The notes under the pieces were generated by a model that saw nothing but the letters and a program-made list of their open reading frames with translations, ran no database searches and was not told the origin of the DNA. A DNA stretch of 64,000 nt from Typhlomys cinereus (Eukaryota > Chordata > Mammalia > Rodentia > Platacanthomyidae). The stretch is taken from NCBI GenBank assembly GCA_023101885.1, contig JALPQD010000004.1:12483688-12547687 (forward strand), given 5' to 3'. Shown here piece by piece: positions 40,901 through 44,613 of the stretch (position 1 is the first letter of the stretch; each line of letters begins with the position of its first letter). A program made the position numbers and the translations under genes.

Positions 40901-43900
40901 TTGAAACACTTTTACCATTTTATGTTAGTCAACATGAAGCAAGCGACAAATGAAGGGGAGTAAGAACATTGAGGACTGGACAGAGAAGGGAAGTATCACT
41001 ATCTTGGCGGTCCCAGTGGATGAGAAGAACTTGCTTTCTTTAGGAGTAAGTTGGAAACACTGATAGTGCAATCAGTGACCCAGGCTTAGTACGTGCTGAG
41101 GAAATGCTCCATACACTATTAAATCAAGGGTATGTGTAAGATAGTTACTTATGCATAAAGGTCTGGAAACTGAAGGTGAGCATGTGGTATATGGATTTTC
41201 ATGTCTCTCTAGTGGAGAAAAAATTAGCTTGAATTTTAAGAGATGTAGTGGAGTACAATATCGATGTTAGTGGAGGCACAGGGTTTGGAGATAAACCTGT
41301 CAGTGTAAAAAGCTGTGATGAGCTCAGGGAACAGGAAACAGCCAAAACTGGTAATGGATGAACTGAACCCAGAGGTTCAGAGTACTCTGAAGAGAAGAAA
41401 AGCCTAGTAACTTATCAAGAATGCACAAAGGAACAGCATTAAAAACTACAGAAACTCTCATCTCTGTCCCTCAATCAATCAATTTCTCTCGCTCTCTTTC
41501 TCTCCCCTTTGAGTGTTCTATATGTATGCATTCACATATGTGTGCATTGAAATATGACTGCATAATAGAAAACTGTTAGTTAAGAAATGAACAAATAAAG
41601 CAAGTAAAATCTCATCTACAAAAGTGAAATACCTATTTCTGCAGAGATGGCTTATTTGAATTTTTGATATCAAAAGCATGCTCGTAGGTTTGGAGCTTTA
41701 GTTAAAAGATAGAACACTTGCTTAGGATACAAAAAGCCCTACGTTAGTTCCCAGTGTATCCAAGGGGAGAAAAGGCAATCACTAAAAACATACTTTGAAT
41801 AAATATTGTTAGACAAATAGTAAGCACTCAATCCCAAGCAAAAATCCTGTAATATAAATGGTTTACAAATAAATAATTTAACAAGTTTTCTCAAAATAAT
41901 CTTTTCTGAGACTGTCTCTTGTATGGGTAATGTTTCAGGGAGCTACAAGTAATTAGTTAATAAATTTGGCAATACAAATCAATACTGAGTGTATATACTT
42001 GGATAGTTACCACAGACTATTTTAAATTCCTGGAGCTATGAGGCTGAAATTAGTATTGAGTTAGAGTACAGCAGTATATTCGAAAATCTCACCATCAGTA
42101 TCTTCCCGGGGTTTTATAATTTCGGCATGCATATATGGAATAGAAAATAAAACAGCTCCAAATCCTACTAGTAAAGAGGAAAGTGCAACCCATTTTGTCC
42201 TGTTTCCTTTCCCTCCAATGTATGCTATAAATAATGCGACCAAGCAAGAGGAAATATCATAACCGCTAATCAATAATAATTTTGTTGTTGTCTCCAGATG
42301 ATGTTGCTTTTGAAAACTGGCAATGCTGAGATCTACAAGACCAAACACAATACCTAAAAAGTAAAAAAGAGAGACAGACATTCACATGAGTCTTAACAAA
42401 AATATGTCATAATCAAAGCACACCTCAATTTACACTGATTTATTTCACACCACTTTGCATGTTTAAAACATTTAAATAAAGTGTTTTCCTGATTCTTTTT
42501 CTAAAACACAAAAGTCCTTAACCTTGAAGAAGTATTTGCTACTTGATTTTGAAGCTATTTTTAATTACTTTTGTGCATACTTTCTTCAAGATTACTTATG
42601 GGTGCATTATCTCACTTGTTATTTACTTAATATGCTGTATTTCAATTACGAAAAATTAATAATCAATAAAACTTTGTCTACCCTTTAGAATCGAAACTAT
42701 CAAAATAGTCGAAACTGAACTTGTTTGTACTGACTCCATAAACTAGCACATGAAATTTATAATTTCTGAGCCTTTTCAAACTTTTGTTGAAACTATGTGT
42801 ACATTTAATGCAGCAACATTTTTTTTCTCATGTTGCTGAACACTAAATAAACCACACCAATATGTACATAATGTCTATCACTCAGCATATAAATAAAAGG
42901 CATAATCAAGCCAAGTGTTTGGTCCCCTTCCCGCAAAAAGTCGACACAGGGAGTAGACAGAAAAGCAGCACATTTCTTGAAGTAAATGGCGAAAATGCAA
43001 AGCAGCTGGAGCACAAGCATTGCTGATGTTAATACTCTGGCTACTGCTGCTACCACAAATAGGTCATGGTTTGCAGAGGACTAGGAGTGCACACAAGACC
43101 GTGAGAACCAGATCAGTCCATTTAGTTTCTGCGGACCCCATAAACACGGTCCTGCTGCATCATTCACCGTTACTGCTGTTGGATCATATTTATTCCCGAG
43201 TTCTAATCTAGGGGCTTTCAATCATTTCCGCGGGACTCTGGCTGCCAAAACCAATGCAAAGAGGAAGTAAGAGAGGTTTCTGGTTGCCATTTGAATGTCT
43301 ACGGATACAGCCTCTCAGAGCCAAGTGCAAGGCGGTTGGCAAGGAACTCTGGGAAGTGTAGTTTAGAGGTAGCAAAGGGAAGCAATGGAATTTATAGACT
43401 GCAGGTGAAAAGAGACCTGTAGAACTCTCTCTTTGAGAATAATAAAATACACTCACACATTTCAATCTCTTTTTAAACTTCCCTGCCAAGTAATAGTAAC
43501 AGCATCACACTTTTGGCCTAATATGCTGACACTTCTTTCTCCCCCCCCCCAAAGGGAGGCAATCACCCATATTCATCTCAGGGCAATGTTAATCCTTCTT
43601 AAGAGTGTTCACAGTACAAACGAAGACCTTTATTAACCTGCATTTTAGTTCTAGTTTGCTCTGTAATTCACGTATAAAATATGAATAGTAAAATAAAACA
43701 GGAAAAGCCAAAGAGGTGAGATATATACATATGCAAGCACATATACGACACAAAAAAGAAAATTTAAATCAGCATTCATACCGTGAAAACAAGTTAGGGG
43801 ACATCCTCGCTTTTCTGACCCCCCTCCACCCAATCCTCACATTTGCAGCTCCAGGTCCACTTTACTGCCCTGCCATCAGAACGACCCCTTGTCCCTCAGT

Positions 43901-44190
43901 TTACCTTGAGACATAACTATGGTACAGTACAGAATCATGAAGAACTGGATGTTGTTGAAACGTTGTAAGGCAGGGAAAACTAGACATCCCAAACCGTAAG
44001 GCCCCTCCAAATGGCTATCATTTCTTGAATGTGATAGCCTCTCGGACTCTGAGAAGTCGGACCTTTTCTTTCTTGAGAGACCTGAAAATTTCATCATGGC
44101 TGTTGGAAACGTTGTCAGAAAAGGGGTTGCTTTTTTATATAGTCTATCCTGCGACTTTGAGGTCTGGGGATTCTTGTCATTAGAGGTCAT
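2773..44190 (-). CDS. Slco6a1-like: SLCO6-type organic anion transporter gene, 12 exons (3' end missing)
   Basis: Twelve exons on the minus strand join into one open frame of 1945 nt (648 codons plus one base). Order from the start: 44190-43905, 42353-42093, 31852-31667, 29584-29488, 28394-28273, 26412-26303, 25159-25015, 21433-21238, 14657-14504, 9014-8827, 5820-5756, 2907-2773. The SLCO (OATP) family consists of 12-pass plasma-membrane transporters of amphipathic organic anions such as steroid conjugates; SLCO6 members are mainly testicular. Family marks seen: the WW-x-GFL core near residues 291-296, the FLPKYLE-x-QF motif in exon 7, a [10 protein letters not shown] glycine motif in exon 8, and a Kazal-like loop with 11 cysteines in exons 9-10. 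The phase series 1,1,1,2,1,0,1,2,0,2,1,1 is consistent throughout, and the 65-nt exon 11 matches the usual SLCO layout. The frame is intact, so the gene is probably functional. It could be any member of the rodent SLCO6 cluster; the exact orthologue cannot be told from sequence alone. Confidence 0.92.
3711..3966 (-). mobile_element. tRNA-head SINE, antisense copy
   Basis: Read on the plus strand it shows the reversed tail (TGTGTGTGCG), body (GGGTGACTTCGGGAATCATC) and head (AACCTCTGAGCC, CTCTCCAGCCCC). A T run at 3878-3890 interrupts the middle. Confidence 0.88.
4711..4750 (-). mobile_element. L1 3'-end scrap
   Basis: About 40 bp identical to the reversed end of the L1 3' UTR seen at 10187 and 50221 (ATTATTTCCGCTCATACAAA), next to T runs. 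It is probably an extremely truncated L1. Confidence 0.6.
5043..5286 (-). mobile_element. tRNA-head SINE, antisense copy
   Basis: Reversed body (GGGTGACTTCAGGAATTATC) and head (AAGCCATCTCTCCAGCCC) of the main SINE family, with an internal T run. Confidence 0.88.
5756..5820 (-). CDS. Slco6a1-like: SLCO6-like exon 11, 65 nt (TM10-TM11 loop and TM11)
   Basis: The exon is too short to stand out as an ORF. Acceptor TTTGCTTTCAG|A, donor TTTG|GTATGT, exactly 65 nt, phase 2 to 1, residues 582-603. It encodes [22 protein letters not shown], which matches the family's RIVxPExxSxAxGxxxxxxRxLG segment. A 65-nt exon at this place is typical of SLCO genes. Confidence 0.93.
5821..8826. other. Intron 10 of the SLCO6-like gene
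   Basis: Mostly unique-looking AT-rich sequence. A degraded B4-like SINE lies at about 7735-7915. I see no coding or RNA feature. Confidence 0.75.
7735..7915 (+). mobile_element. degraded B4-like SINE
   Basis: It has a tRNA-like start (TAGCTCGATGGGTGAGG), then GGATGATTCCCAATATT and a tail rich in ACACACATGCATG. This matches the general layout of rodent B4-type elements, but the copy is very diverged. Confidence 0.45.
8827..9014 (-). CDS. Slco6a1-like: SLCO6-like exon 10 (end of Kazal-like loop, TM10)
   Basis: Acceptor TATTCATAG|ACA, donor CTCGA|GTAAGT, 188 nt, phase 0 to 2, residues 520-581. [12 protein letters not shown] and GKCNTKC supply the last four cysteines of the loop. TM10 follows ([16 protein letters not shown]...). 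The frame continues cleanly from exon 9 and into exon 11. Confidence 0.92.
9182..9760 (+). mobile_element. tRNA-head SINE split by a younger SINE
   Basis: The outer copy is in two pieces, 9182-9267 (head) and 9570-9760 (body and tail). A complete copy of the same family (9268-9555) sits between them. The 14-bp AAAAATGCCTGGGG occurs at 9254-9267 and again at 9556-9569 as the target duplication. Confidence 0.9.
9268..9555 (+). mobile_element. inner tRNA-head SINE
   Basis: Full-length copy with head GGTTGGAGAGATGGCTCAGG, body and CA-rich tail, ending in an A run and flanked by the 14-bp duplication. It is younger than the copy it splits. Confidence 0.9.
10182..10539 (-). mobile_element. 5'-truncated L1 (3' UTR only)
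   Basis: It matches the reversed 3' UTR of the longer L1 copies at 36030-36340 and 50221-50580, including the C-rich (G-rich on the element strand) tract at 10230-10320. TAAAGCGACAATTTT is present on both sides (10167-10181 and 10540-10554) as a 15-bp target duplication. Confidence 0.9.
10945..11340 (+). mobile_element. B4-like SINE (tRNA head plus B1-like part)
   Basis: It begins with a tRNA-like head (CAAGTAGCTCAGTCAGGAAAG). A 7SL/B1-like part follows (GCTGGGTGCCATGGTGC, CCCAACACTGAGAGGCAGAG), and then an ACACATACACATG tail. A 77-codon open frame inside it is incidental. Confidence 0.65.
12425..12615. repeat. diverged duplicate of 14308-14497
   Basis: Shared order of short blocks: ATTTCTTYCAYTTCCA, TTTTRTAGTATG, GGATTTTCTTT, CTTGTTTTTAAAATTAA, and TGAACATGCTACT followed by GAGAGGAAA- or GAGAGAAAG-like sequence. 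The other copy ends just before exon 9. Confidence 0.6.
12700..13707 (+). mobile_element. old L1 3' UTR-like block
   Basis: It includes GGTACAATAGTGGCATGAATGTAATGGGG-type sequence (12893-12920) of the kind found in rodent L1 3' ends. Its right part is paralogous to 59690-60375: both share CTTGATAGCAAACT, TCTCAAG before a short spacer, and ACTACTGAA- or ATTACTGAAGG-like stretches. No intact coding region. Confidence 0.5.
13718..13978 (+). mobile_element. tRNA-head SINE
   Basis: Full head (GGAGAGATGGCTCAGGGGC), body and AAATAAATAAATAA tail, flanked by GAAAGTATTA at 13708-13717 and 13979-13988. Confidence 0.92.
14012..14262 (-). mobile_element. tRNA-head SINE with TG tract
   Basis: Reversed copy: (TG)n at 14012-14042 from the tail, then body, then head ending CCATCTCTCCAGCCC. 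It lies 240 bp downstream, in transcription sense, of exon 9. Confidence 0.92.
14504..14657 (-). CDS. Slco6a1-like: SLCO6-like exon 9 (first part of Kazal-like loop)
   Basis: Acceptor AATTTTGCAG|ATC, donor GAAAAG|GTAATT, 154 nt, phase 2 to 0, residues 468-519. It contains seven cysteines in the order PCN, GCH, HCS, ICG, PCF, GCM, KCR, with [20 protein letters not shown]. This is the family's Y-x-PVCG...Y-x-SPCxAGC Kazal-type pattern, located in the large extracellular loop between TM9 and TM10. NLTAPC gives a possible N-glycosylation site just before it. Confidence 0.95.
15295..15445 (-). mobile_element. B4-like SINE fragment
   Basis: It has the reversed B4-type order TATGGAAGTTAGAAGACAGC, TTTGTGGATTTGGTTTTC, then TGTGGTCTCTGGGGATTGAA. 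A closely related piece lies at 16000-16130. Confidence 0.6.
15655..15930 (-). mobile_element. B4/B1-like SINE, very diverged
   Basis: The right part has TGCTGGGATTACAATC, the reversed B1/7SL-type motif. The left part has GTAGAGATCAGAAGACAAAC, and the end reads CTTTACCACAGAGTTATCTGCC, a diverged reversed tRNA-like head. Confidence 0.5.
16000..16130 (-). mobile_element. B4-like SINE fragment
   Basis: ATGGAGGTCAGAGGACAACT, TTGGTTCCTCCATCCACC and GAATTCAGGTCA in the reversed B4 order. It is better preserved than the piece at 15295-15445. Confidence 0.65.
17016..17308 (-). mobile_element. tRNA-head SINE with long TG tract
   Basis: (TG)n at 17018-17072, then the reversed body and head ending AACCATCTCTCCAGCCC. 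Confidence 0.92.
17709..17886 (+). mobile_element. B2-like SINE
   Basis: Head GGATGGCTCAATGGGTAGAAG, B-box-like GAGTTCAATTCCTGGAAT, then CTCTGACTTTCACACATGCACCATGG in pieces, which is typical of rodent B2, and a CA tail. It differs in its body from the window's main SINE. Confidence 0.7.
18151..18246. repeat. two-copy tandem repeat, 49-bp period
   Basis: Units start at 18151 and 18200 and share CTTTCTGCATTTATGATG and TAATAAAT, with a few substitutions. Confidence 0.85.
19040..19670 (+). mobile_element. B4-like SINE interrupted by a hAT-like element
   Basis: The left half (19040-19154) has GAGGTAGCTCAGTTGATAG and CAGACATGGTGACACATATC. The right half (19589-19670) resumes with GACAGGAGGATCAAAACC and ends GAGATCCTGTCTCTAAAG. 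Together they make one B4/B1-type SINE. Confidence 0.75.
19155..19588 (+). mobile_element. hAT-like non-autonomous element (about 430 bp)
   Basis: The best-preserved copy of the family at 1659-2098 and 54896-55213. It is flanked by AAAGGTAT (19147-19154) and ACAGGTAT (just after its right end), a near-perfect 8-bp duplication, the size expected of hAT elements. No coding capacity. Confidence 0.72.
20002..20780. repeat. 80-bp inverted repeat with 619-bp spacer
   Basis: Arm 1 is 20002-20081 and arm 2 is 20701-20780 in reverse complement. I count 8 mismatches and no gaps (90% identity). Both arms end sharply. It could be a MITE-like element with long terminal repeats or a fold-back duplication. 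I see no target duplication. Confidence 0.85.
20965..21154. repeat. two-copy tandem duplication beside exon 8
   Basis: A 68-bp block at 20965-21032 is repeated at 21087-21154, sharing TATATATTTCTTTTGTATGT and ATGATATAAATACATA. It lies about 80 bp downstream, in transcription sense, of exon 8. Confidence 0.85.
21238..21433 (-). CDS. Slco6a1-like: SLCO6-like exon 8 (TM8-TM9)
   Basis: Acceptor TTTTTTTCAG|GA, donor GAGGG|GTAAAT, 196 nt, phase 1 to 2, residues 403-467. [20 protein letters not shown] matches the family's GGxxGxxLGGxxxKxxxL motif. TM9 ([15 protein letters not shown]) and the segment [16 protein letters not shown], which leads into the Kazal-like loop, follow. Confidence 0.93.
22380..22930. 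other. GC-richer block, origin unknown
   Basis: Visibly higher GC than its surroundings, with overlapping open frames on both strands (up to 101 codons at 22484-22789 on the plus strand). None shows a recognisable family. It could be an old retroviral LTR or a retrocopy of a non-coding transcript part. Confidence 0.3.
23370..23620 (+). mobile_element. tRNA-head SINE, second subfamily
   Basis: Head GGCTGGAGAGGTGGCTCAGG. The body differs from the main type by GGGGCGGCCTGCGTTTCC and GCCCGTGGTTCTACACAC. It shares these with the reversed copies at 54240-54531 and 59169-59482. Confidence 0.9.
23640..23936 (+). mobile_element. hAT-like rodent repeat fragment
   Basis: CTTATGATTCTTGGTTATAG, TCACATCACATCCAGCAAAG and TGGGCCAGGTCTTCCCACAT follow the layout of URR1-type rodent repeats. 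The copy is old, and the SINE at 23954 is inserted at its right side. The family name is from memory. Confidence 0.45.
23954..24241 (-). mobile_element. tRNA-head SINE with duplicated TG/tail unit
   Basis: Flanked by ACCTTTCAATTTTTAAA at 23937-23953 and 24242-24258 (17 bp). The reversed tail unit (TG)n-TATCAGAGGGAA is present twice in tandem (23957-24001 and 24002-24033), probably from slippage. Confidence 0.93.
25015..25159 (-). CDS. Slco6a1-like: SLCO6-like exon 7 (TM7 to the start of TM8)
   Basis: Acceptor TTCTGTTCCAG|ATT, donor ACAG|GTAGAT, 145 nt, phase 0 to 1, residues 355-402. It holds [10 protein letters not shown] (family LLxNPxFM) and the strongly conserved [12 protein letters not shown], then SLATMLTG at the start of TM8. 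This exon and exon 5 give the clearest family assignment in the window. Confidence 0.94.
25160..26302. other. Intron 6 of the SLCO6-like gene
   Basis: It holds a very short L1 insertion (25287-25361) and a SINE-tail-like ACACACATACATG stretch at 25590-25640. Otherwise AT-rich, nothing recognised. Confidence 0.8.
25266..25382 (+). mobile_element. very short L1 3'-end insertion with target duplication
   Basis: A 75-bp insert with a G-rich tract (GGGGAGGGGTTGAGGGAGGG) and an A-rich tail containing AATAAA. It is flanked by AAAAACCTTGTAACTTG at 25266-25282 and 25362-25378; the duplication continues with one mismatch to 25286 and 25382. Confidence 0.8.
26303..26412 (-). CDS. Slco6a1-like: SLCO6-like exon 6 (central cytoplasmic loop)
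   Basis: Acceptor CCTGTAG|GT, donor ACTTGG|GTAAAA, 110 nt, phase 1 to 0, residues 318-354. The sequence is strongly basic ([20 protein letters not shown]), matching the family's GTxKIRAEK segment between TM6 and TM7. It ends with [10 protein letters not shown], leading into TM7. Confidence 0.9.
26413..28272. other. Intron 5 of the SLCO6-like gene
   Basis: An old interspersed repeat at about 27260-27500 (GTGTGGCCAGTTCCTTTGG and GCAAACTGTAATAAAAATC) resembles the hAT-like family. A 67-codon minus-strand frame at 27608-27811 has a Lys/Arg-rich product and no family resemblance; I leave it uncalled. The rest is AT-rich. Confidence 0.65.
28273..28394 (-). CDS. Slco6a1-like: SLCO6-like exon 5 (OATP signature, TM6)
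   Basis: Acceptor TTCGAGCAG|A, donor CCAG|GTGAGT, 122 nt, phase 2 to 1, residues 277-317. It carries the OATP superfamily signature at the extracellular border of TM6 in degenerate form, [13 protein letters not shown]. The tryptophans and the WW-x-GFL end are kept, while the usual D-x-RW-I/V-GA part is changed. TM6 follows, then FPQSLPG, the typical FPxxLPG run at the start of the large cytoplasmic loop. Confidence 0.94.
28395..29487. other. Intron 4 of the SLCO6-like gene
   Basis: I see no repeat or coding feature here beyond a polypurine stretch at 28450-28505, directly upstream of exon 5. Confidence 0.75.
29488..29584 (-). CDS. Slco6a1-like: SLCO6-like exon 4 (TM5)
   Basis: Acceptor TTTTAAAG|GT, donor AAAAC|GTAAGC, 97 nt, phase 1 to 2, residues 245-276. 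The glycine-rich helix [16 protein letters not shown] corresponds to the family's IGYALGYxLG segment, followed by a short hydrophilic piece (HSESHLPDK). The exon lies just left of a GA-rich microsatellite (29636-29805) in intron 3. Confidence 0.9.
29636..29805 (+). repeat. GA-rich polypurine tract
   Basis: About 170 bp of almost pure purine (AGAGAC, GAGAGG and GAAAGA units), 50 bp from exon 4. Three overlapping open frames across it are artefacts of composition. Confidence 0.95.
30201..30372. repeat. (TTTC)n polypyrimidine microsatellite
   Basis: About 20 perfect TTTC units followed by TTGC- and CTCT-type variants. It borders the reversed SINE at 30373-30605, so it probably grew from that element's tail. 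Confidence 0.95.
30373..30605 (-). mobile_element. tRNA-head SINE, antisense copy
   Basis: Reversed body (GTGACTTTGGGAATTCTGC) and head (AACTTCTGAACCACCACTCC). More diverged than most copies. Confidence 0.85.
30990..31140 (-). mobile_element. B1-like SINE
   Basis: Reversed 7SL-derived layout: TGCTATGTAGTCAGGGCTCA, TTGAGTTCACAATCCTCCTG, CCAAGTGTGGAGATTACAGG. Confidence 0.75.
31667..31852 (-). CDS. Slco6a1-like: SLCO6-like exon 3 (TM3-TM4 loop and TM4), GC donor
   Basis: Acceptor TTTTCAAAG|AG, 186 nt, residues 183-244, phase 1 to 1. The conserved loop cysteine (EICQTL) is followed by [20 protein letters not shown] and [17 protein letters not shown]. These match the family's GxGxxPLxxLGxTFIDD...LYIG run. 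The exon ends exactly at the usual family boundary after YIG. The donor reads AG|GCAAGT, a GC-AG intron. No in-frame GT donor of comparable quality lies nearby. Confidence 0.9.
32313..36367 (+). mobile_element. 5'-truncated L1 with broken ORF2
   Basis: The element starts inside ORF2, upstream of the reverse transcriptase domain, and ends with a G-rich 3' UTR tract (36240-36312), AATAAA and an A run. A 15-bp duplication AAGAAGGAGAGATGA lies at 32298-32312 and 36368-36382. The endonuclease part, ORF1 and the 5' UTR are absent. It lies antisense to the host gene. The copy is dead but fairly young. Confidence 0.95.
32314..35367 (+). pseudogene. L1 ORF2 remnant (reverse transcriptase part)
   Basis: Non-LTR retrotransposon ORF2: pieces lie at 32314-32661, 32639-34165 and 34170-35367. 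The RT core is readable, with [38 protein letters not shown] and the catalytic FADD box (near 33643). A cysteine-rich C-terminal motif ([18 protein letters not shown]) is also present. Breaks: a frame change near 32640, a one-base loss near 34131 (judged against the second copy at 52480), and a TAT-to-TAA stop at 35047-35049. Not functional. Confidence 0.93.
36850..37200 (+). mobile_element. old eutherian interspersed repeat
   Basis: GTTTGTATGTGAAGTATCAC, CCCCAAAGGGTCATGCATTA, then GGTAAATAGGAACTTTCC and TTTAAGTTGCTTATGCC follow the layout of an ancient, widespread mammalian repeat that I believe is a DNA transposon. Family not assigned. Confidence 0.45.
37914..38206 (-). mobile_element. tRNA-head SINE with TG tract
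   Basis: (TG)n at 37924-37970, then the reversed body and head ending AACCATCTTTCTAGCCC. Confidence 0.92.
39130..39420 (+). mobile_element. old L1 3' UTR fragment
   Basis: GGGCCTTAGTGGGCCACACC and GATTACTAGGGGACGAAAATGAC parallel the end of the 12700-13707 block (GGTTACTAAGGGGAGAAAATGA) and part of 59690-60375. Confidence 0.45.
39490..39572 (-). pseudogene. tiny processed retrocopy of an mRNA 3' end
   Basis: Read on the minus strand, about 45 bp contain GCACAATAAAATACCTGTC and then an A run, i.e. a poly(A) signal and tail. GTTTTCCTTCTTT flanks both sides (about 39490-39502 and 39559-39571). The source gene is not recognised. Confidence 0.55.
40117..40390 (+). mobile_element. tRNA-head SINE, diverged
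   Basis: Head AAGATGGCTTAAAACTTAAAC, B-box-like GGACCAGAATTCAAATCCC, and the usual body (AGAGGCAGAGCCTGAGAAAA, CAATCCAAGATGATTCC) with a CA tail. Confidence 0.82.
41690..41780 (+). mobile_element. tRNA-like SINE head scrap
   Basis: GGAGCTTTAGTTAAAAGATAG, GCTTAGGATACAAAAAGCCC and TTAGTTCCCAGTGTAT follow the arrangement of an ID-type element. Very diverged. Confidence 0.4.
42093..42353 (-). CDS. Slco6a1-like: SLCO6-like exon 2 (TM1-TM3 region)
   Basis: Acceptor TTTTTAG|GTATTG, donor GATG|GTGAGA, 261 nt, phase 1 to 1, residues 96-182. It finishes TM1, then gives the loop with [13 protein letters not shown] (the position of the family's IERRF segment). TM2 follows around [18 protein letters not shown] and TM3 around [19 protein letters not shown]. 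It ends in the first long extracellular loop. The family's arginine-rich HRPR motif after TM2 is degenerate here (GNRTKW). Confidence 0.92.
42354..43904. other. Intron 1 of the SLCO6-like gene
   Basis: Mostly unique sequence. 42850-43450 is a little richer in G+C than the rest and holds a ZNF143/THAP11-like motif. An 83-codon minus-strand frame at 42805-43056 has no recognisable family and no supporting splice sites. Confidence 0.7.
43348..43363 (-). promoter_or_regulatory. ZNF143/THAP11-like motif in intron 1
   Basis: On the minus strand the sequence reads AACTACACTTCCCAGA, one substitution away from the known ACTACAATTCCCAGA core. Such sites are usually found in promoters. It sits 540 bp downstream of exon 1. 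Use in this gene is not shown by sequence alone. Confidence 0.5.
43905..44190 (-). CDS. Slco6a1-like: SLCO6-like exon 1 (start codon, N-terminal tail, start of TM1)
   Basis: The exon encodes residues 1-95. The ATG at 44190 (MTSNDKNPQ...) is the first after an in-frame stop at 44232-44230; a methionine pair at residues 32-33 is an alternative start. The tail is polar and rich in Ser, Arg and Lys, with several possible phosphorylation sites. It is followed by a [15 protein letters not shown] segment like the conserved run before TM1 in OATPs. TM1 begins at about residue 80. The donor is CAAG|GTAA and the exon ends in phase 1. The long tail before TM1 suits SLCO6 and SLCO4 better than SLCO1. Confidence 0.88.
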
Positions 44191-44420
44191 TTCCCTTGGA
44201 TCTTTCTTCACTCCCTGGGGACTCTGGGCTCAACCCGGGCACTCTGGGGCGCTTCTGGGTAAGCGTGTAGCCCCTGGTGTGTCTGTGTGTGCGCTGCAGA
44301 GGACCGAGCAAACCTGTCCTGAGGGCGCCCGCAGTCCCAGCCTCTGCAGGGAACGTTGATTGTTGGATAGGAAGCCAACGGTCCAGAAAGGTGGTTGACA
44401 GATGACGTGGCAGAAATTTC
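44191..44420 (-). promoter_or_regulatory. probable 5' UTR/promoter region of the SLCO6-like gene
   Basis: The 230 bp upstream of the ATG are GC-richer than elsewhere (CCCGGGTTGAG, GCGGGCGCCC) and hold a few CpGs. There is no TATA box. A CAACGG (MYB-type) element lies at about 44377-44382. The transcription start cannot be placed. The MYB reading is suggestive only, because A-MYB drives many testis genes. Confidence 0.35.
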
Positions 44421-44475
44421 AAAGTTGCTTCCTTCTTACCTTCTTCTCTTCCTGGTGAGAAAGTTAAGAAATAAA

Positions 44476-44560
44476 AAGGAAGAGGAGAAGAAGGGAGAGG
44501 AGAAAGACGAGGAGAAAGAAAAGGAAAAAAAGGAGGAGGAGGAGAAGGAGGAAGAGGAGA

Positions 44561-44591
<31 letters not shown>

Positions 44592-44613
44592 GGAAGAGGA
44601 GGAGAAAATTAAT
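44476..44613 (+). repeat. GAG/GAA polypurine microsatellite
   Basis: About 140 bp of purine-only sequence made of GAGGAG, GAAGAG and AAGGAG units, some 300 bp upstream of the SLCO6-like start codon. The Glu/Lys-only frame at 44395-44679 is a by-product. Confidence 0.95.

Larger units (their letters stand above)
31853..42092. other. Intron 2 of the SLCO6-like gene
   Basis: At 10.2 kb, the largest intron. It holds the L1 at 32313-36367 inside an old hAT-like repeat, further old repeats (36850-37200 and 39130-39420), SINEs (37914-38206 and 40117-40390) and a tiny retrocopy (39490-39572). Stretches 37200-37900, 38210-39120, 39580-40110 and 40390-42090 show nothing else I can name, apart from a tRNA-like scrap at 41690-41780. 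Confidence 0.75.

Noticed and set aside
42805..43056. 83-codon minus-strand frame in intron 1
   Set aside because: A hydrophobic product, but no splice sites that would fit the transporter frame and no known family.
44096..44359. 87-codon plus-strand frame
   Set aside because: Shadow of transporter exon 1 and its upstream region.
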